Positions 23,061 through 24,757 of a stretch of 24,757 nucleotides of DNA are shown one piece after another. The notes under the pieces are model-generated. The model was not told the origin of the DNA. It ran no database searches and saw nothing but the letters and a program-made list of their open reading frames with translations. Position 1 is the first letter of the stretch. Each line of letters begins with the position of its first letter. The DNA is from Holosporaceae bacterium UBA3830. GTDB lineage: Bacteria > Pseudomonadota > Alphaproteobacteria > UBA3830. Where the stretch lies: the NCBI GenBank assembly GCA_002393025.1, contig DGIE01000004.1, forward strand, positions 1 through 24,757, given 5' to 3'. The position numbers were made by a program, and so were the translations under genes.

Positions 23061-23292
23061 AAAGTACCCCTTTTTAAGCTTAGCTTTGAGCAGTTTTTTC
23101 AAGACTCACTCAAACTAACTAAGATCATTATGTACTGAAATTTGAGGAACTCAATAGATAACCAGATGCAAAACAAGATTGATAAAAACAGATAAGTGGC
23201 GGACAGAGCGAACTCTCACACATGCTTCGTAATGCTTTAAATTACAGTGTTTTTAAATTTTAATTATTAAAAAGTACCCCATAAAGTACCCC
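23061..23292. repeat. Three copies of AAAGTACCCC upstream of the broken integrase
   Basis: Copies lie at 23061-23070, 23271-23280 and 23283-23292; on the integrase strand they read GGGGTACTTT, with the last two 12 nt apart. They lie upstream of the second integrase start. This arrangement recalls GGGGTAC repeats near DUF4102 integrases, so they may be integrase-binding or regulatory sites. Confidence 0.5.
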
Positions 23293-23461
23293 TTAAAAAT
23301 CGATGCTATACTACAAAACTTTTCTTGGATTAATGCGTATTTTTGGAACCAACGGATACCTTCTATCACAGTTTTTTACTTTTTTCGCCCCTAATTCTAG
23401 GAATAATCCTAGGATAATTTAAAGTAATCTTAAATGCTTCTCACTCAAATTAGGAAAATTA
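23078..23461. other. Intergenic stretch upstream of the ATPase gene
   Basis: Apart from the AAAGTACCCC copies, the minus strand of 23195-23220 reads GAGAGTTCGCTCTGTCCGCC, vaguely like a T-loop plus acceptor end of a serine-type tRNA or tmRNA. The stems do not pair well. No gene is seen. Confidence 0.4.
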
Positions 23462-23490
23462 TTGATTGAATATTAAACGCTGTTTATAAT
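23462..23490 (+). promoter_or_regulatory. Sigma70-type promoter of the ATPase gene
   Basis: TTGATT (23462-23467), a 17-nt spacer and TATAAT (23485-23490), 54 nt before the ATG. Both the -10 and the spacing are optimal. Confidence 0.75.
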
Positions 23491-23497
23491 AATCGTA

Positions 23498-23540
23498 TTG
23501 AGGATAAATTGATATTTATCTTCAACATGTTGAGGATAAA
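23498..23540. promoter_or_regulatory. Palindrome GATAAATTGATATTTATC and duplicated TTGAGGATAAA
   Basis: The palindrome (23503-23520) has 7-bp arms and lies just downstream of the expected transcription start. TTGAGGATAAA occurs at 23498-23508 and again at 23530-23540, the second copy carrying the Shine-Dalgarno. It could be an operator in the 5' leader, possibly also affecting translation. Confidence 0.45.
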
Positions 23541-23543
23541 ACT

Positions 23544-24692
23544 ATGAATAACGTAATTACAAGAAGTCTTTTTGGTGAAATTGTCGAATGTTTGGAAGAC
23601 GGAAAGGTTGCTCTGCTTTTCGGAACAAGAAGGGTAGGAAAAACAACGTTGCTAAATGAAGTAATCAATTATTACAATGTTCGAAGAGAAAAAAGTCTTT
23701 TGATTAATTGTGATACGGTTCGCGGACAAAAATCATTGGATACTACTGATGATCAGGAATTGGCGAACTTGGTTAAAGATATAGATATTTTAGCTGTCGA
23801 TGAGGCTCAGAACGTGGAATCAATAGGGAAGACCTTGAAAATAATTCACGATGTTTTTCCTAAAGTAAAAGTGATAGCAACGGGATCCTCAAGTTTCGAT
23901 TTAGCGAATAAAACCGGAGAGCCTCTGGTTGGAAGGATGCGACAATTTTTGCTTTATCCGTTTTCCGCGGAAGAATTGCGTAAAGCAACAAATGCGCTTG
24001 AAGTAAATTATAACGTTGAAAATTTCTTAAAATACGGAATGTATCCCTGCATTTACGGTAAGTCCTTTTTGAAAATTCAACAGGAATTGGAAGGCTTGGT
24101 GAGCGGATATTTATATAAAGATCTTCTGGCGTTCGATGGAATAAGAAATTCTAATCAGATATTGAAACTATTACAATGTTTGGCTTTGCAAATCGGATCA
24201 GAAGTATCGTTTAATGAATTATCGAATAAGTTGCAGATATCCGCGAATACAGTAAAAAAATACATCGATCTTTTAGAAAAATGTTTTGTGATATTTTCTC
24301 TGCCCGCGCTGTCGCGAAATATGAGAAATGAAATAGCCGGAAACAGGACTCGCAAAATCTATTTTTATGATATAGGCGTCAGAAATGCGTTGGTTGAAGA
24401 TTTTCGAGGAATGAATTTGCGAAATGATATAGGAGGAGTGTGGGAAAACTTCTGTATAGCGGAATTACGGAAAAAAGCACAACGCGAAAATAGATTCCCG
24501 AAATTCTATTTTTGGAGAACAACTGATCAAAGGGAAATTGATTTGCTGGAAGAAGAAAATGGAGAGTTTTCAATATATGAATTTAAGTACAACTCGAAAA
24601 AAGAAGCGAAGCTGCCAGCAGATTTCAATAAGCATTATCAGGTAAAAAGTTTTTCGGTAATCAATTTAGAAAACTGGCATAAGTATTTTTGA
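23544..24692 (+). CDS. AAA-type ATPase with DUF4143 C-terminal domain
   Basis: The 382-residue protein has Walker A GTRRVGKTTLL (about 27-37), Walker B ILAVDEAQN (82-90) and the sensor-like ATGSSSFDLANK (112-123). It then has a winged-helix-like middle (ELSNKLQISANTVKKYIDLL) and the DUF4143 region with YFYDIGVRNALV. The C-terminus has WRTTDQREIDLLEEENGEFS followed by IYEFKYN, a D...E-x-K pattern like a PD-(D/E)XK fold. It is full length for this family. Such proteins are very common in bacterial and archaeal genomes and mobile islands; the cellular role is mostly unknown. ATG 23544 follows GAGGAT with good spacing, and a strong promoter lies upstream. It appears intact and stands alone. Confidence 0.92.
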   Translation: MNNVITRSLFGEIVECLEDGKVALLFGTRRVGKTTLLNEVINYYNVRREKSLLINCDTVRGQKSLDTTDDQELANLVKDIDILAVDEAQNVESIGKTLKIIHDVFPKVKVIATGSSSFDLANKTGEPLVGRMRQFLLYPFSAEELRKATNALEVNYNVENFLKYGMYPCIYGKSFLKIQQELEGLVSGYLYKDLLAFDGIRNSNQILKLLQCLALQIGSEVSFNELSNKLQISANTVKKYIDLLEKCFVIFSLPALSRNMRNEIAGNRTRKIYFYDIGVRNALVEDFRGMNLRNDIGGVWENFCIAELRKKAQRENRFPKFYFWRTTDQREIDLLEEENGEFSIYEFKYNSKKEAKLPADFNKHYQVKSFSVINLENWHKYF

Positions 24693-24730
24693 GTACAACT
24701 GGATCAAAAGCCCCTTCCTGATCACAACTC

Positions 24731-24749
24731 ACTCAGCCTGCGGCTGAGT
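24731..24749 (+). terminator. Hairpin after the ATPase gene, possible terminator
   Basis: ACTCAGCC-TGC-GGCTGAGT is a perfect 8-bp stem with a 3-nt loop. No T-run is visible before the window ends, so it may be a terminator stem or a dispersed repeat hairpin. Confidence 0.4.
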
Positions 24750-24757
24750 ACTCGCTA

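Noticed and set aside
22775..23077. A 100-aa + strand ORF with apparent membrane-like segments
   Set aside because: It is the antisense shadow of the broken integrase, whose minus-strand blocks are clearly recognisable.

Overview
The window is AT-rich bacterial DNA. It joins the right end of a P2-like (contractile-tailed) prophage to a chromosomal region full of broken accessory genes. The host is probably an anaerobic bacterium with a diderm-type envelope: there is a P2-like tail module, a bacterioferritin-like protein, and a metallo-beta-lactamase-fold protein with a rubredoxin-like tail. I cannot name the genus from sequence alone.

Region 1 (1-7171, + strand) is the prophage tail and lysis block in classic P2 order: a partial tail-fibre gene, a small protein, sheath FI, tube FII, chaperone E with a -1 frameshift extension E', tape measure T, then U, X and D. 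A GH108 lysozyme, a holin-like small membrane protein and a terminator follow.

Region 2 (7221-11845) is the prophage cargo and integration end. It holds an Rpn-family PD-(D/E)XK nuclease with a small companion ORF, a Panacea-domain toxin-antitoxin pair, an unrecognised 176-aa gene, a 53-aa ORF directly downstream of the integrase, and a tyrosine integrase. The region ends at the 3' half of a class II tRNA-Tyr gene (anticodon arm to CCA). I read this as the displaced attachment-site half and so as the right prophage boundary.

Region 3 (11920-18438, - strand) starts with a large SF1 helicase with a C-terminal DUF559-type nuclease domain, broken by four frameshifts and one nonsense codon. It was plausibly a defence gene. 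A nearly empty 500-nt gap follows. Then comes an intact iron/redox-type cluster: MBL-fold plus rubredoxin protein, bacterioferritin-like protein, and a 60-aa winged-helix regulator.

Region 4 (18660-22148, + strand) is a decaying polymorphic-toxin array: an LHH-nuclease toxin module with its SUKH (SMI1/KNR4) immunity gene, a second toxin tail with a frameshifted SUKH copy, and a third toxin remnant. The third remnant shares a near-identical junction segment with the first. It runs into a YhcG/DUF1016 nuclease gene that has lost its catalytic core.

Region 5 (22364-23292, - strand) holds an IS110-type transposase fragment abutting a broken DUF4102-type integrase with repeats upstream. Region 6 (23462-24749) is an intact AAA-type ATPase/DUF4143 gene with a good promoter and a palindrome, followed by a hairpin at the window edge. 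No CRISPR array, rRNA or complete tRNA was found.
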